Assembly: GCF_000182565.1 (NCBI RefSeq)
Contig: NW_015971538.1
Span: forward strand, 775,736 to 839,735
Length of the DNA stretch: 64,000 nucleotides
Direction: 5' to 3'
Origin: Spizellomyces punctatus DAOM BR117
Taxonomy: Eukaryota > Chytridiomycota > Chytridiomycetes > Spizellomycetales > Spizellomycetaceae
The notes beneath the pieces were generated by a model. The model ran no database searches. It saw only the letters and a program-made list of their open reading frames with translations, and was not told where the DNA came from. Made by a program: the position numbers and the translations under genes. The first letter of the stretch is position 1. Every line of letters begins with the position of its first letter. Of the stretch, positions 13,801 through 25,381 are shown piece after piece.

Positions 13801-14449
13801 TGGCAATATCCAGTACAAATAAGCATGACTGTAGGGATTCGACAGCAAGCTCGATATTCAACAACGTCTGCCGACTTTCTATGATTTCCTTTTTCTATCG
13901 CCATGAAGAAAAGCAGATATCAGGAAATGGGAATTCAAAAACTTTTGCCACAGGTATATTTCTCTGTTTATGCCGACAGAATAAGCAAATGATGACCTTG
14001 GCAATAGTCTTACTGCCAGATGATTGCATCTGTTCATTGAGATCTTTTATTTTATCCTTTAACGTAACCGTCCCTTGCCTCACTTTCAGGAGCTGATCAA
14101 CGGATTGTACGAATTCCTGCGAATTCGGACGAAGGGTATTAACAAATTGCTAGTTCCTGACCGTACCGCTTCCTAAAGCACAACTATAATTCACCTGATA
14201 ATGGAAGACGCACATCTTCTCGATCTCTGCCTCCTTCCTATGAATAAACCCCGTCAGCTGGTCGGCAAAGACATCTTCTTTTCCAGTTTGCAGGATTTGT
14301 TTGATGACGTATGATATTTGATCAAAATTCTCAGTTCCATCAGAACCCACTCCGCCGTCGGATATTGCTAGCTCACGGAGGAGTTGTTGGAAGTGAGCCG
14401 CTTCTTCTTTTGGGGTTAGTTCTATCGGCTGTTTTGACGCATCCGCCAT
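10884..14449 (-). CDS. SEC15: SEC15, exocyst complex subunit (EXOC6)
   Basis: Exocyst subunit that tethers secretory vesicles and binds Sec4-GTP in yeast. Start ATG 14449 gives MADASKQPIELTPKEEAAHF; stop TAG at 10884-10886. About 15 exons, among them 14449-14195, 14116-13997, 13894-13751, 13696-13630, 13581-13497, 13424-13264 and 12596-12495, join in phase. Landmarks in order: LEELQATHLRPVTQYSFAKHM, IRENTRGIGKMALEH, RIDFRPLYQCLHIHEVLDKR, YLHDVVGFFIIEAIVM, MDLMLSLLDRYGELMKSK, EYAPMIVNDQQEYDKV, VVQIMINLEYFEMACAEFEQ, LLNMKMDEFLELADYDW, LDDLVTFMNAIITSTLINLP, AIRDKRYSRIKFNNLAVVLE. These match the EXOC6 helical bundles across the whole length. The tail AKSTPAEKAKRKSIDTVLKG corresponds to the conserved C-terminal end. 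The intron at about 13629-13582 is short (48 bases). Confidence 0.93.
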
Positions 14450-14965
14450 TCTGTAACCACGAGGGAAGCGTACTAGCAAGAAGGTTCTATATTAACCCTC
14501 GCGATGACTGCGTCTTGAAGACCCATCCAATTCCTCAGCGCATTTCAAGTTGACAGTCGGATTGCTGGAGCTCAACGCGCAGTAACTCGGTGTGGCGCAG
14601 TCCCTGGTTATGCTGACGTTGTTGGCCTCTCGTGCACTGAGCTGAAGATAAATATAGAAAACCTTTCACCGTAAACTTGTGTTGAAAGTGATGCAAGTTC
14701 TCCCCCAGTGCTGAGATACATCCTTGACTAGCTTTCTAATTTCTATACATCTTTAAGCGAGCAGTCCATATACTCTTAGCTTCTAAATATTGATAAAAAT
14801 CTCCCAATGTCCTTCTTGAGGCGATTATGGGACATGTAGGGAGCAAAAGCCACTATTATTGCCGCTGAGATGGAACTGGACCTAAAAAAGGGAGACGACA
14901 GTTCCAAAGAAAGCAACTGTCAACATGAAGGGCACTCGCTAAGACCATAAAACCAGCAGGGTAGA
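14450..14965. other. SEC15 upstream region, no gene seen
   Basis: About 515 bases between the SEC15 start and the 3' end of the next minus-strand gene. No ORF with recognisable features was found; it presumably contains the SEC15 promoter. Confidence 0.5.
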
Positions 14966-15421
14966 TTAAGAAAGTTGATGTGCTTCTAGGAAGCCTCGGA
15001 ACTCCAGTCGAGGCGTCATGTTCCACCTCATTCCATATCCCAGCTCATTCCGAATCTCGTAGACCACAACGTGTTTATTCAAACGATGAATGTTCCTCCA
15101 CACTGTTCTTCTTAGCATATCGTCCAGTTGCCTTCTCGCGTCTTCAGACTTTTGCACCTCGGAGCCTCGAGGGGCAAGCCAAAACGGATGTGTTTCCATG
15201 ATGGGTCCTTTCCGTGCAAAATGTTTGCATAATGCCTTTGCACCCACGCTCAGATTTGTTCCTTTGTGGGTTCTGCAAAAGGTTTCATGCAGATCGGCAG
15301 CAGAGGGTTCTTCCCAAAATTCTGTGGCGATAGTCTTGACCAAGCCTTTGGCCCGATACAGAGCTTCCTGTGAAGACATTTGTTCGCTCCACGGAATTAG
15401 GAACTTGCGCAGGTCATTCAT
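14966..15421 (-). CDS. conserved fungal protein of unknown function
   Basis: Intronless ORF of 151 residues. The segment LVKTIATEFWEEPSAADLHETFCRTHKGTNLSVGAKALCKHFAR resembles a family of uncharacterised fungal proteins that I remember by its -EFWEEPS- and -LHETFCRTHKG- motifs. These are followed by a -W-R-N-x-H- segment and a closing YEIRNELGYGMRW...EFRGFLE motif, all present here. No signal peptide or membrane segment is seen. It is divergent from HOP2, with 310 bases between the start codons. I know no biochemical function and assign none. Confidence 0.75.
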   Translation of the reverse strand: MNDLRKFLIPWSEQMSSQEALYRAKGLVKTIATEFWEEPSAADLHETFCRTHKGTNLSVGAKALCKHFARKGPIMETHPFWLAPRGSEVQKSEDARRQLDDMLRRTVWRNIHRLNKHVVVYEIRNELGYGMRWNMTPRLEFRGFLEAHQLS

Positions 15422-15732
15422 ATGGCTTTCCCTTTACATCCTTTTGTTAACCAGTAGCTTTTGTGATGACCGAGAGCATCGTCTGGGTTGGACTATTGCG
15501 CATTCAAAGGTGGTTTGAGCCTCATGAGAAATATTAACAGACCAGCCACCCAGTAATGAATTTCAAGTTTGGCCTTCGAAGTCAACGAAATTCTACACAA
15601 AAGTCGTCTGCAGGTTCCCAAACACTAGCATTTCAGTATAACACTATTCACAAGAAGAAAGACCGCATTCGCAATCAGACTATCTTACTTGACACGAAAG
15701 ATTCCTTGATTTTCTGTCATATTCATTTCACA
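15422..15732. other. divergent promoter region (unknown gene / HOP2)
   Basis: About 310 bases between two divergent start codons, with no additional gene. It presumably carries both promoters. Confidence 0.5.
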
Positions 15733-16998
15733 ATGGCAAAGCCGAAGAAGCCGGCGCCAACCGCTAAAGGGGACGAGGGTAATGCTTTTAGGCATGCGCT
15801 TTTTTTTCATCATAATCAGAGTATGGTGCTAAAGCTTGTCTGATTTGATATAAAGCCAACGATGTTATCCTTAAATATTTGAAAAAGCAAAATAGGTACC
15901 GGCTTGATATAGAGAGTTTCTCCAACGCCTGATAGGAAGCCCTCGAATCCTCTATCCTACTATGCTGCAGGCCGTACAGCGCAGTGGATGTGTTCAATAA
16001 CCTCGGCGGTCAAGTGGGCAAATCAAATGTGTTGAAAGCATTGACAGCCTTGGCCGAAGAGAGTATGTTAGTCGCTTGTTCCGCTCTGGCCAGCAATCGT
16101 TTTAATTTCTGATTGTCATAACGCAAACAAAACAGAGCAGATACACGCAAAACTCAATGGTAATTGGACGATCTCTATCTCAGCTACGATCCAATAATAA
16201 CTCGAATGTATATAGGAAAGCAATGGGTGTATGTGGCCAAACAGGATGATTTGCAAGTCCCATCCAAAGAGGATCTGGATGCGATGGACTCAAAAATTGC
16301 CAAGCTGAAGGATGAACTTGCGGCGCTTAAGGAGGAGGTAAGAAGCATAATGGCCATCTGTATTCTATATGAAATGGACTCATCCTGTTGTCGGTCAATC
16401 ACAGACCAGAGAGGCACAAGCGGGTCAGTGCAACCACACAGGGGAAAGGGATGCTTCCACATCAAGACCTATTCTAATTTTCTGGTTTTCGGGCGGCTAT
16501 GGTCAGTGCTAAATGGGCTCACAAACTCGTTGACGAATGAGCAGATCGAGCAACGACTTCGCGAGCTCAAAGAAGAGGTACGTTGAAATCTCCACCACTA
16601 AAGACTCAATAGGTCTCCTCGCGCCAGATTGTTGTAAATCCCAATTCTGCTGTAAAATAGAATTCCAAACTCGAGGAACGGCTTTCATCCCTCCGTTCGC
16701 GATCGACACGGCAGCAACTGAGCGCAGAAGATCGTAAGCGAATAGATAAGAATTTGGAAGCTATGCAAAAAGAGTGGAGGAAACGTAAACGTATGTTTAA
16801 CGACATGTGGGCCGCAGTTACGGAGAATATTCAAGGAAGTCTAGCCGAATTCAGAGTAAGTACACTGCCACTGCTATTTGCGTTAGAAGACTGCATCATC
16901 GACTAATATTGCAACCGGAACAGGAGACGGTTGGAGTAGAGACTGATGAAGCTGCTGGTTTAGATATAAATGCGGACCTGTTGAAAGGACTTGTTTGA
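15733..16998 (+). CDS. HOP2: HOP2/PSMC3IP, meiotic homologous-pairing protein
   Basis: Hop2 works with Mnd1 to stimulate Dmc1/Rad51 strand invasion during meiosis. Nine exons (15733-15778, 15856-15895, 15971-16062, 16136-16159, 16216-16337, 16405-16423, 16507-16577, 16661-16855, 16924-16998) give 227 residues with phase preserved everywhere. The N-terminal winged helix contains RPYSAVDVFNNLGGQVGKSN and VLKALTALAEE. The central part is heptad-rich coiled coil (SKIAKLKDELAALKEE and RLRELKEENSKLEERLSSLR). The conserved C-terminal segment is EWRKRKRMFNDMWAAV and VGVETDEAAGLDIN, close to the human EWRKRKRM and VGIETDE. The 19-base exon 16405-16423 is needed to keep the frame. Presence of HOP2 implies meiotic recombination in this fungus. 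Confidence 0.93.
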
Positions 16999-17299
16999 AT
17001 TGACTTCAATCATACTCATAATCTAACGGTCCCATCCGCAGCAATTCCCATTGAACCATGTAAAGGGATGCACGAAGGCGGTGCCTCTTACATAATTCTT
17101 GCCAAATACAGAGAAGCAACAACGAGAAACAGAATCTCTATAATTCTACCACATGAAAAGCCTTCCCAACGCAAAGACGACATGGGCGTGACACGTGAGG
17201 ATATTCTACAGGAAAAATGTACAAAACAGAAGCATCAACCATCTACAACCCACAGATTCTGCATCTGCATCAAAGCGTCTTCGTCCCAGTCTTGTTTGT
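16999..17299. other. convergent 3' region HOP2 / USP3-like
   Basis: About 300 bases between two converging gene ends; no gene recognised. Confidence 0.5.
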
Positions 17300-20214
17300 C
17301 TATGTTCCCGCACCATCCCGTTTTCTCCGCCGTTTCCATTTGTCCAACGGTAAGTCGTCTTCGCTGTCAGAGTCCTCAACCACGAGGATTCGTTTTTTGC
17401 TTCTCTTGCCTCGCGGTGGTGCAGCTCCTGAGCTCGTTGAATCTGCTGAAGTGGACCGTTTTGGCGCTGTGCGTCGTGGACTTCCTAGGTGTCCATTAAC
17501 AGCTGATGCGACATCGTTCGGGTCCTGCGATTCAGGTCCTGCTCTCATTCGAAGCTTGATCTTCAGAGGCCGCGGATGTGCTACTGACGTGGAGGATGAT
17601 GTGGATGTGGATAACGCGGGTGACGATGATGAGTTTACTTCCGGGTCCTCAATGTGGCCGTTACCTGTAGGTATGCGCATTGACCCAACGCCTTCTTCAT
17701 CATCGGGTTCAACTTCCAGTTCCACTTCCCCGTCTACACTTTTCCTTCGCACGTAAAAGAGCATATAGGCAGACTGCTGTGCGAGGACGTCTGGTGTAAC
17801 AGGTCTGACATGTGTGTCGTTGACTTCGAACCATGTGTCGTTATCTGGACTCCATACAAAGGCAATATAGTGCCCAGACCCCGAAGAGCCATGATGTACG
17901 ATGGCAGAGTATAGGTCATAAATTGCTGGTGTCCCGCGTTGTCGCCGGTTTGTATATGGACGCATGTTGAGGCCCTCGATGGGAAATTGCACATAGGTAT
18001 CAATTTTGGAACGTGCTGCGCGTCGGTTTGTGTAGCGAAAGCGCTTAAGATGGAGGCACATAACCTTGGTTTTGCAGAAGTCTGAGTAATCGGCATCCGA
18101 AAGCTGCGGGGTTGAAGAATAATTCAAGAATTACCTCTGGCAGCTCATCAATCGACAGCCGCTTCGTGCAGGGCTGAGGTCCGCGGTTCAGGACGAGGCA
18201 ATGGGGACAGTCGTATCGCTCTGAGTCCGCGAGCTGCTCTACTTCAGTGAACGCTCTCAAGCAGTCTGTGAGGCGACGGCATTAATCAGTTAGGAGACTC
18301 TATATGTTTGCGACAAACAGATATTGGCCGCCCACCATCTATTGTACAAGGATGGACCTACAAGATGAAGCACATTAGAGCAATTCTTTTTATTACGATG
18401 ATCATGCCCGTCAGGAAAACTAACCATTTGCTCCACTTTGTTTTGCCGATTGACAAACCGTTCGGGAATAGGAAGCGAAAGGTCGAGGAAGGGATCGGTT
18501 TTCAATGAGGACTGGCCGCAATTGAGGCATTTGACCTTCGTGGTAGTGCATATCAACGACATGGCCATGAATTCTCGCTACATATGAAAGCAACCCACCT
18601 CATTGTGCAATGTACCCTGAGGAAGCACCAAATGGCAGAATGTATTGAGTATCCGGAGAATATGCGGGACACAAGCGCGGCAGAAAACGGCAGCCTACCT
18701 GAAATGTTCGGGTGATTGGTGTGGGGTTGATCTGTGTCGCTAGTTCGGTATGGATCCTGGGGTCACAATAAGATGTCATGAAATTATCGTATCGGGGCAG
18801 GGGGACTCTCCACTCACCGATCAAGTAGATATCGAATGAATTCCTGCGCATCTTGCTGCTGGTAGCCTCTGAACTGGCAAGTTCACAATAAGCGCCCAAT
18901 GTTGCATGACAGAAAAGGGTGAGCTTCGCGCAATCTCTTACCATTGGCACATTCTTCCATATGGCGTCCAAGAAGGTTCCTGGACTTACTGCCAATGCCT
19001 CATCTGTCCACATTTCGCGCAGTAAGGCTCGTGTTTCCGCCCATACGGAGCTGAGCAAAACAATCCACTACGTGTGAGCTGAGCATGGACGTCACCATTT
19101 TCCATGCGACCAATGCACGTACATGTCCTTGTTGGCGGACATTCGACGTGTTATCCGCGGCGGTGATATTTGCGGGGTAGTTGGATGAGAGTCAGCCGAA
19201 TTTGGAGTTCGTGGAGTGCGCGGAGTTGAGGGCCATATATCCAGGTAATATTGTTGAAACGTTACAGTGTGACTTTATAAACAAAGTCACATCAGCGAAG
19301 GTACAGAAGAGGAAGCAAAGATTATGTGTGGACCATACCAGAGGGTTTGCATAACGACATTCATGAAACAGGTGTTGCCTGAGAGGTCATTGGCATTGGC
19401 ATACTCAAAAGACTAAGGACAACAAATGGTATGGGAATACCTAGGTTACTCAACCCAGTTACGTGATTGTACTTCCTTTGCGGGGTCGCTGCCCTTTTTC
19501 GCCCTTTCCCTCGTCGGGGTGGTGATGGACCTGTCCTAAGAGAGAGCAAAGCAGCACGCAACATGACTATGAGCGGGTCATTATCCTGAGCGCGTTCTGC
19601 GCAAACAGCTCAGGTGGACGTCCGCGCAGCCGAACCTACCCTCGCTGAATCTGTATCGACTCGTCGCATTCTAATTCAGGTGGCGAGAGAACCCTCTCAA
19701 CCGCTCTACGCAACGTTTCCAACACATTGTCTTGACCACTTCCGTGCGCATAGTCGTCACATGCGTAACTAAATCATAGAGTGCTAGAAATTAGATCGAA
19801 CTCGACTGGTGCGTCCCGCATATTTAATTCTACCAATAGCATGCCGTAGAGTCCAAGTCAATCGCACATGGATGTTTCGTCGTGTGAAAATGTGCCAAAG
19901 CGTGTCCCTCAACAAATCTATCAATAATGCAGTACAGAGAGTTGTTAGTTTTACACGTATCGACTTACTAAAAACGAAGCACATATCGCTCGCAGTAGCT
20001 AGTATCAAGCACTACCCACTCACCGGCTACAGTTTACTTCGGCGCATGTCAAGCAAACCCAACGACCCTCTCTCGACCCACATCCAGTGCACCCCAATTC
20101 AGCGACTGCAGAACAATTGCTGGTGCCACTACTCGCACTGCTGCATTTCGAACGTTCTTCCAAAGCTTCTAGAACCTTATCGGGACGACTTTCCGTGAGG
20201 TGTGGACAGTTCAT
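17300..20214 (-). CDS. USP3-like ubiquitin carboxyl-terminal hydrolase with UBP zinc finger
   Basis: Cysteine protease that removes ubiquitin; human USP3 acts on histones H2A/H2B and related chromatin targets. About twelve exons. The start MNCPHL at 20214 begins a UBP zinc finger (CTGCGSREGRWVCLTCAEVNCSR, then GHALAHFHTTKHPC and YCYACDDYA). After a basic linker comes the catalytic Cys box GLSNLGNTCFMNVVMQTL with the Cys codon at 19368-19370. This is followed by FRGYQQQDAQEFIRYLLD, TKVKCLNCGQSSLKTDPFLD, ELPEVMCLHLKRFRYTNR, KIDTYVQFPIEGLNMRPY, and the His box VHHGSSGSGHYIAFVW (His codon 17871-17873) with WFEVNDTHV. The MNCPHL start, FRGYQQQDA and VDTYV-type sequence match USP3 better than USP22. 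The C-terminal 120 residues are low-complexity and end in basic RSKKRILVV and KRRRKRDG, probably nuclear. Confidence 0.9.
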
Positions 20215-20827
20215 GCGAATTCAGTGACAGATGCCAATGAGGACCAGGAAGTGACAAGCGCCGCTCGTTTACGTGAAATACACAGCAGAGATATGATATA
20301 TTATTATTCTTTTGTACAGTCCTCCTGCGTTGGAATTCAGAAAACTATGATATGGGCCACGGGAAGGGTTCAAGCCGGAAGGAGGGGTCAAAGGAGCTGG
20401 GGGATGACCGCGTCTTTTTAAATGACTCCAAAAACCAAACCGGGAATTTGGACAAGACGACTCTACGTTTTCTTTTTTTTTTGTTTTTGAAACTACAGAC
20501 TGCTGAACACTTTCGACAAGGTCAAATAGAGTGCATGTCGTTGATGGCGGCCAAAGTGCAAAGTGTAGTGCTGGCGCGCCTTGAAGGTCGACACGACTGT
20601 CGGCGTTATCCACATCACAGCAGACGTAAATAGCACTGGTTCATGAACAGGAGCAAATAGTTGACTTGGTTACCCATGCCCAGGGTAAAAAGCATCTGTT
20701 CAAATGAAGACAAAAGTGCCTTCGTGAAATAGTCTATTTGAACGGGCGTTGCAGTCAAGTCCCACATTGTTGCTACCTTCTACGCTACACTTGTAAAAGT
20801 CGAGATGGACTACCTACTTAGCATCAT
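20215..20827. other. intergenic with one imperfect hairpin
   Basis: About 610 bases upstream of the USP3-like gene and downstream of the next gene. A T-rich run lies at about 20465-20490. An inverted repeat pairs GTTCAAAT (20698-20705) with ATTTGAAC (20736-20743) and AGAC (20708-20711) with GTCT (20732-20735), around a 20-base loop. No gene is supported. Confidence 0.45.
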
Positions 20828-22606
20828 CTAATCACCTAGTATCCCGTTGGTGAATCCTTCTGTACCAGTTCCATCATTTCCATTTTCTTGATTCCTAGGT
20901 TCGGCTGCAACGGTTCCTCCTTCACTTACGTCCCCCTCTGGAATTGCAACGTCGTCCTCTTTATCTATTAGATCTGCGAATGTGTCTGGTGGAGCTTCGT
21001 TGGTAGTTTGAGAGAAAATTGGTTGACGCTTCGCCTGTTCAAACCCACCAAATACATGTCAGCATGCAGCCTTAACCCTTCGTCGTACAAGGCTACAATG
21101 CTCTCCATTACCTTTCCAGCACCTTCAGGTCTAGCCCGTTTCTGTTCAGTACCGCTCTTGGTGTCAATCGGCGGCAATACGGTGCTTTCCTCCTTGCTCT
21201 TGGCTTTGTATTTGCGTACCACCTGCGTGGACCGGAATGCACATGAATGCGTTGTATGCGGCTGACTAGGCAGATGGGATGATACGCTCCGATTATGCAA
21301 TGTTTTCTGTGTTGCGCTAGCCTTCTTTTTCGGCGGCGATGGTAGTGATGTGGATGTGTCGGCCCGTTTCTTGACTTGCGTTTTCTGTTGAGATATCAAA
21401 TGCCCCATCAGTCGAGTCACCGCCATGCGAGAAAATCAAGACAAAATGAAAAGACTCACGCAGTCAGGACAAACAAATCCCTTTTCACATTCTTCGTATG
21501 GAGGATCCGACGCAAAGCGGAGGGCATTGGCTATTAACCTTGGCGTCGTCGCTGTTTTGGCATCTTTTATGTCATAGGAGAAGCGAGTGGATTGGATCAA
21601 AGTATCAGACAGCGTTACCTCACGACGTACTCACCCCAGAAGTCAACCCACTGGCCCCCTTTCCTCAACTTGTCCACAGGCATTACATTCACCCATACAA
21701 CCCTTCCTTTGAGTGTATTGTCCAGCACGGTCACAAGCGGCACAGAATTCGCCCAACGCATGACGACTCGCCCCTTTGCTACGCCCACTGCATATGTTGC
21801 CCATTCCGCCCCGCCAACCTCTTCCACTCCTTCCAGCAATGGATGCATATCCTCTTTATCGACCGACAGGAATGGCTCGTGCTTGATTCGGCCTGGAACA
21901 AACGGTGCAACTTTGGGGGATAGGATGCTGTGTGTATGCGGATGCAACGTAGTGACGATCCCTCCATTGGTGCTCTCGAGGTACACGTTAAGGAGGGGAG
22001 TCAGCGTACTGGGTGGTGGAGGTCCGGGATACGGTATTATTAGGATCGCACTGTATTGCTGTAGCCCTTCCAATGTGATATGAATTTCGTGAGGATTGTA
22101 TATATCTACCTCAAACGCATTGGATCGTAAATGGTTTACAAGGACGGAGAGCGTAGCATGTGCTAGTACGGTTAGGATGAGTGTTTTGCGTATTTTGCTT
22201 GTGAGAGGGCGCAGAGGAAGACAGGTTGGATGGTAACGTCGAAGGCATTCTTGACATGGATGTGGAAGCGGCGGTAAAATTTTGGTGTCGCAGATTGTGC
22301 AGCTTGGCTGTGGTATCAACTATGTGGGAATTAACATCGGATATCCGAGACGTTTGGAACAGCAACATCTCACTCACCCATCCGTTCTGCAGACCCATCT
22401 TCTTGATTCCCTTCCTTCCAAACCACTCCCTCAGCGCAGGATCTCGAAGAGGATCATAATTGAAAGGCGGACTCGTGGTCTTGGAAAGCAAGAGTCGTTT
22501 GTGCCTAGAAAATCGTAAAGATCAACGCCTTGCTTTTGCTGCATTGTGTGCGGTGGGATACCTACGGTATGGAAGGAAGCACTATAGTCTCGATGTCTGG
22601 TGCCAT
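20828..22606 (-). CDS. unrecognised protein with a zinc-finger-like segment and a GATase-like alpha/beta region
   Basis: I do not recognise this protein. Exons that fit in phase: 22606-22566, the exon beginning at the acceptor near 22508 and ending GLQNGW, then PSCTICDTKILPPL onward to near 22110 and beyond, a further exon ending EKGFVCPDC (21433), a lysine-rich exon, and a last exon ending TNGILGD at stop 20828-20830. Visible features: FNYDPLRDPALREWFGRKGI near the N-terminus; a CTIC...PCQECLRRYHPTC cluster (C-x2-C...C-x2-C-x4-H-x2-C, PHD/RING-like); a region LILTVLAHATLSVLVNHL and ILIIPYPGPPPPSTLTPLL, with GGIVTTL, reminiscent of class I glutamine-amidotransferase-like folds; a CEKGFVCPDC pair; and a basic, proline-rich, probably disordered tail. 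Internal exon borders are uncertain. Divergence from pyridoxal kinase is excluded: both are on the minus strand. Confidence 0.6.
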
Positions 22607-22866
22607 GTCTTCTCACTATCTCTCTAGCAGAGATGCGCTGAAGTTTGATCAAGGCCATGACAATTACATGGTTAAGCCATTCAAGCCGTACCCTCAGTAA
22701 CCCCGATCGCTGATGTAAGCAAAGTTTGAGTTTGTTCACTTTTTATGGTACGTTTGTTTGCGCACTTTGATAGCCATTTGCAACGGATGGGATTCTGTAT
22801 GCCTTGTGTGTTTCGTGGTCCAACATATAAGCGACTCTATCATGACATATCCGGCTTCACTTCTAT

Positions 22867-24170
22867 TTAAATATCCGTTGCCCGACACACTGCCTTTGGA
22901 TTCTCCAACCACACTCTGGCTTGGACAATAGCCAGTTCGTGGCATCTCAAAAAAGTTGCCTTATCAGAAGATTCGCCTAACCCCATCCTCCTCGCCTTCT
23001 CTTCATTTCGCTCAACCGTCTTCTTCAACACCCCTTGCATACACGCCACTGCTCGTTCGCAGGCTCGCTTAAGATACGCTGTTTCGTCTGTATTTTGAGG
23101 TACGTCTGCAAGGTGAGCTAGTATTAACGCTGCAAAGAGGTCGCCTGTTCCAGTGAAAACCCCGCTGATTTTTTGGAATGGAATGACAAAGCGTGCTGAC
23201 GAGGGCCGATGGGAGGCGATGAGATGGAGGACGTCCGAGGTTCCTTGATCGTTTCGGTCCTGTAACTCGGCGGAGGTGATGATGACGGTGGGAACTCCTA
23301 TCTCATGAAGCTTCTCGCACGCGTCGATGGCGGTTTGCGTCGATGTCACATTTACGCCAGTAAGAAGGCTACACGTTGTGAGCAATATGCAGATGTTACT
23401 TGGCGAAGAGGTCGTCACTTACCTCGTCTCAAACCCATTGGGAGTTATGACATCTGCTAATGGACATAACACGTCCCGGTAAATCGGTACGACCTCCGCA
23501 GATACATACAACCTGCCATCATCACCCATTACAGGATCCAAAACTATATATTGCAACATTTAGTATCACTCGCGCCCGCCAATACATCGCTAACCAGGAC
23601 GTACCAAACTTTAACGCTGGATTTGCTGCCCGTAGCTTCTTCACCAAATCTGAGACAACTTCCAAGGTTGAGGCTCGGCCAATATAGCCTGTGACAAGAA
23701 CGCATGAGCCTCGGCGAGAATGGTATTTACCTCATCGCTCAGCAAGATGCAAACCTGTCAGCAGATGCGAGTATTCTTGTAGAATCCCATTAGCCTCTAA
23801 TCCTTGGACAATCTTGGCCACTTGCGCTCCCTCAAGCCGCTCCCCCGTCACTGTTGGATAACCTATCCAGAAAGTGAGAAAGTGTACCACACTCAAACGA
23901 CCACGAGAACCCACCGCCATGGTTTGAAAAATGAACTGAATTCAGAGGATCCACATCAAAGCCCAAAATTTGAAGGGGAAACGTTGCTGCCTTGTTGCCT
24001 TGTGTTTAAGGACGCAGAGAGCCTTGTATCGGTAAGTCAGAAGGACCAAGGCGGCATTCACGCACCAACTCCACCGTATACTGACCCACGTAGCCGTACA
24101 CAACATGTGATTGGATGGATAGCACCCGTCGGTTCTGCGAAACAGGAGCGGGTGCCGACACGTCTGCCAT
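22867..24170 (-). CDS. pyridoxal kinase
   Basis: Phosphorylates pyridoxal, pyridoxine and pyridoxamine to make the cofactor PLP (salvage pathway, ribokinase fold, cytosol). Start ATG 24170 gives [20 protein letters not shown]; an in-frame ATG at 24203 is an alternative. Conserved blocks: [100 protein letters not shown] and the phosphate-binding [15 protein letters not shown] with the catalytic Asp. The stop is at 22867-22869. About seven exons, phase-consistent. Equivalent to PDXK of animals and Bud16 of yeast. Confidence 0.95.
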
Positions 24171-24467
24171 GATGAAGAATCGTTTGCACGATGGTGGGAG
24201 CATCTGCCATGGCTCTAACTTAGGTCAGGCGGCACAGTCATGGCAAACTCGTAAGCGGCAAACCCTGAATAGCGAATGGGGCTTGGTCCTTTGGATGATC
24301 CGCCGCTCCGCCGCCACTATTTTTGGCTCTTGAGCGTTTTTCCGCAGGCTTTTTGGGACGGAAAACGCAGTCGCAAAAGCAGATCCATATTTCAAACGGA
24401 GGGAGAGCTCTACCAACCGGCTTATAAACATTCACCTCTATCGACCCAAGCTCATAAAGCCCTCCAG
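24171..24467. other. bidirectional promoter, pyridoxal kinase / TLC protein
   Basis: About 300 bases between divergent start codons. The plus-strand frame opens upstream to 24276, but those 64 residues show no conservation, so I take the region as non-coding. Confidence 0.5.
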
Positions 24468-25381
24468 ATGGTGTTCGCTGAAGCGTCCTGCTCTCAGACA
24501 GGTTGGCTCTACGCTCTCACCTCTGCCACGAGTTTCTACCTTCTTCGCACCCTCCTTGTTCCCGCGATATTCGCCCGGGTTTGGCCAGAATGGACTCTAA
24601 AGCGACGGAATATGTTTGCCAATCATTTCGTGTCCTGCTTGCACGCGATGACATGCAGTATTTTGGTGGTTGGCACCTTTTTCTCTTATCCTGCCTTACT
24701 GAGCGACTTGCAGGGACTCCATGTTGATGCATATGCAATGGAATTTGCGAGAGGTGTTTTGGCCTTTTCGTCGGGGTATTTTATCGGAGATTGTCTTGAT
24801 ATGGCGATAAATCGAGTTTATGCAGGAAATTTTGGAGTTTGGGCACATCACATTGTGGTAAGTCGAGAGATTGCATTTTGTTCTACCATCATTCCAAATT
24901 TCATAACTATCTGCTTTAGACAATTTTCTGCTACACCTCGGCGCTTCACAACTGCCTCCTGTACCCATATCTCATCTTCACCCTCCTCGTCGAGCTCAAC
25001 AGCATCTTCATCCACCAACGCAAACTCCTACTCTTGTATTTCGTGTCAGTACCTCAAATGCCCTCCTTCTACCGCACAATATACAAGCATGCGACTACTC
25101 TCCTCTTACTGAGCTTTCCTCCAACCCGCATTGTGGCGAACTTTTATCTGACATATCGTTTATTTGCTGATCGGGGGACATGGGTGGCGCCTGCATGGAC
25201 ATGGTGGGTTGCCACATGCGGCATGATACTGGTCGACTATTATAATATAGTCTTGTGGGGACAGGTGAAGAAGAGTGTAACGAGAGATAATAGAGCGAAA
25301 GCAGAAGAAGGAGACCATAAGAATACTAAGCAAGATAAAGGGGATTGGAAGGGGCAACAAGGGAGCGAGTTTTTGGATTAG
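24468..25381 (+). CDS. TLC-domain (TRAM-LAG1-CLN8) multi-pass membrane protein
   Basis: Two exons (24468-24857, 24920-25381) encode 283 residues with about six to seven hydrophobic segments. The TLC pattern is seen as NHFVSCLHAMTCSILVVGTF, the conserved D in YFIGDCLDMA, VWAHHIV at the exon border, LYPYLIFTLLVELNSIFIHQ, and YKHATTLLLLSFPPTRIVAN. The His in AHHIV and the -ELNSIFIH- helix are typical of TLCD/TMEM136-type proteins, not ceramide synthase, since there is no Lag1 double-His motif and no homeodomain. The tail is charged and cytosolic (KKSVTRDNRAKAEEGDHKNT). The exact subfamily and substrate are unknown; relatives influence membrane lipid composition. Confidence 0.85.

Noticed and set aside
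24276-24467. 64-residue upstream extension of the TLC-domain protein
   Set aside because: The frame is open, but the residues show no conserved or membrane features, and the region doubles as the divergent promoter of pyridoxal kinase.
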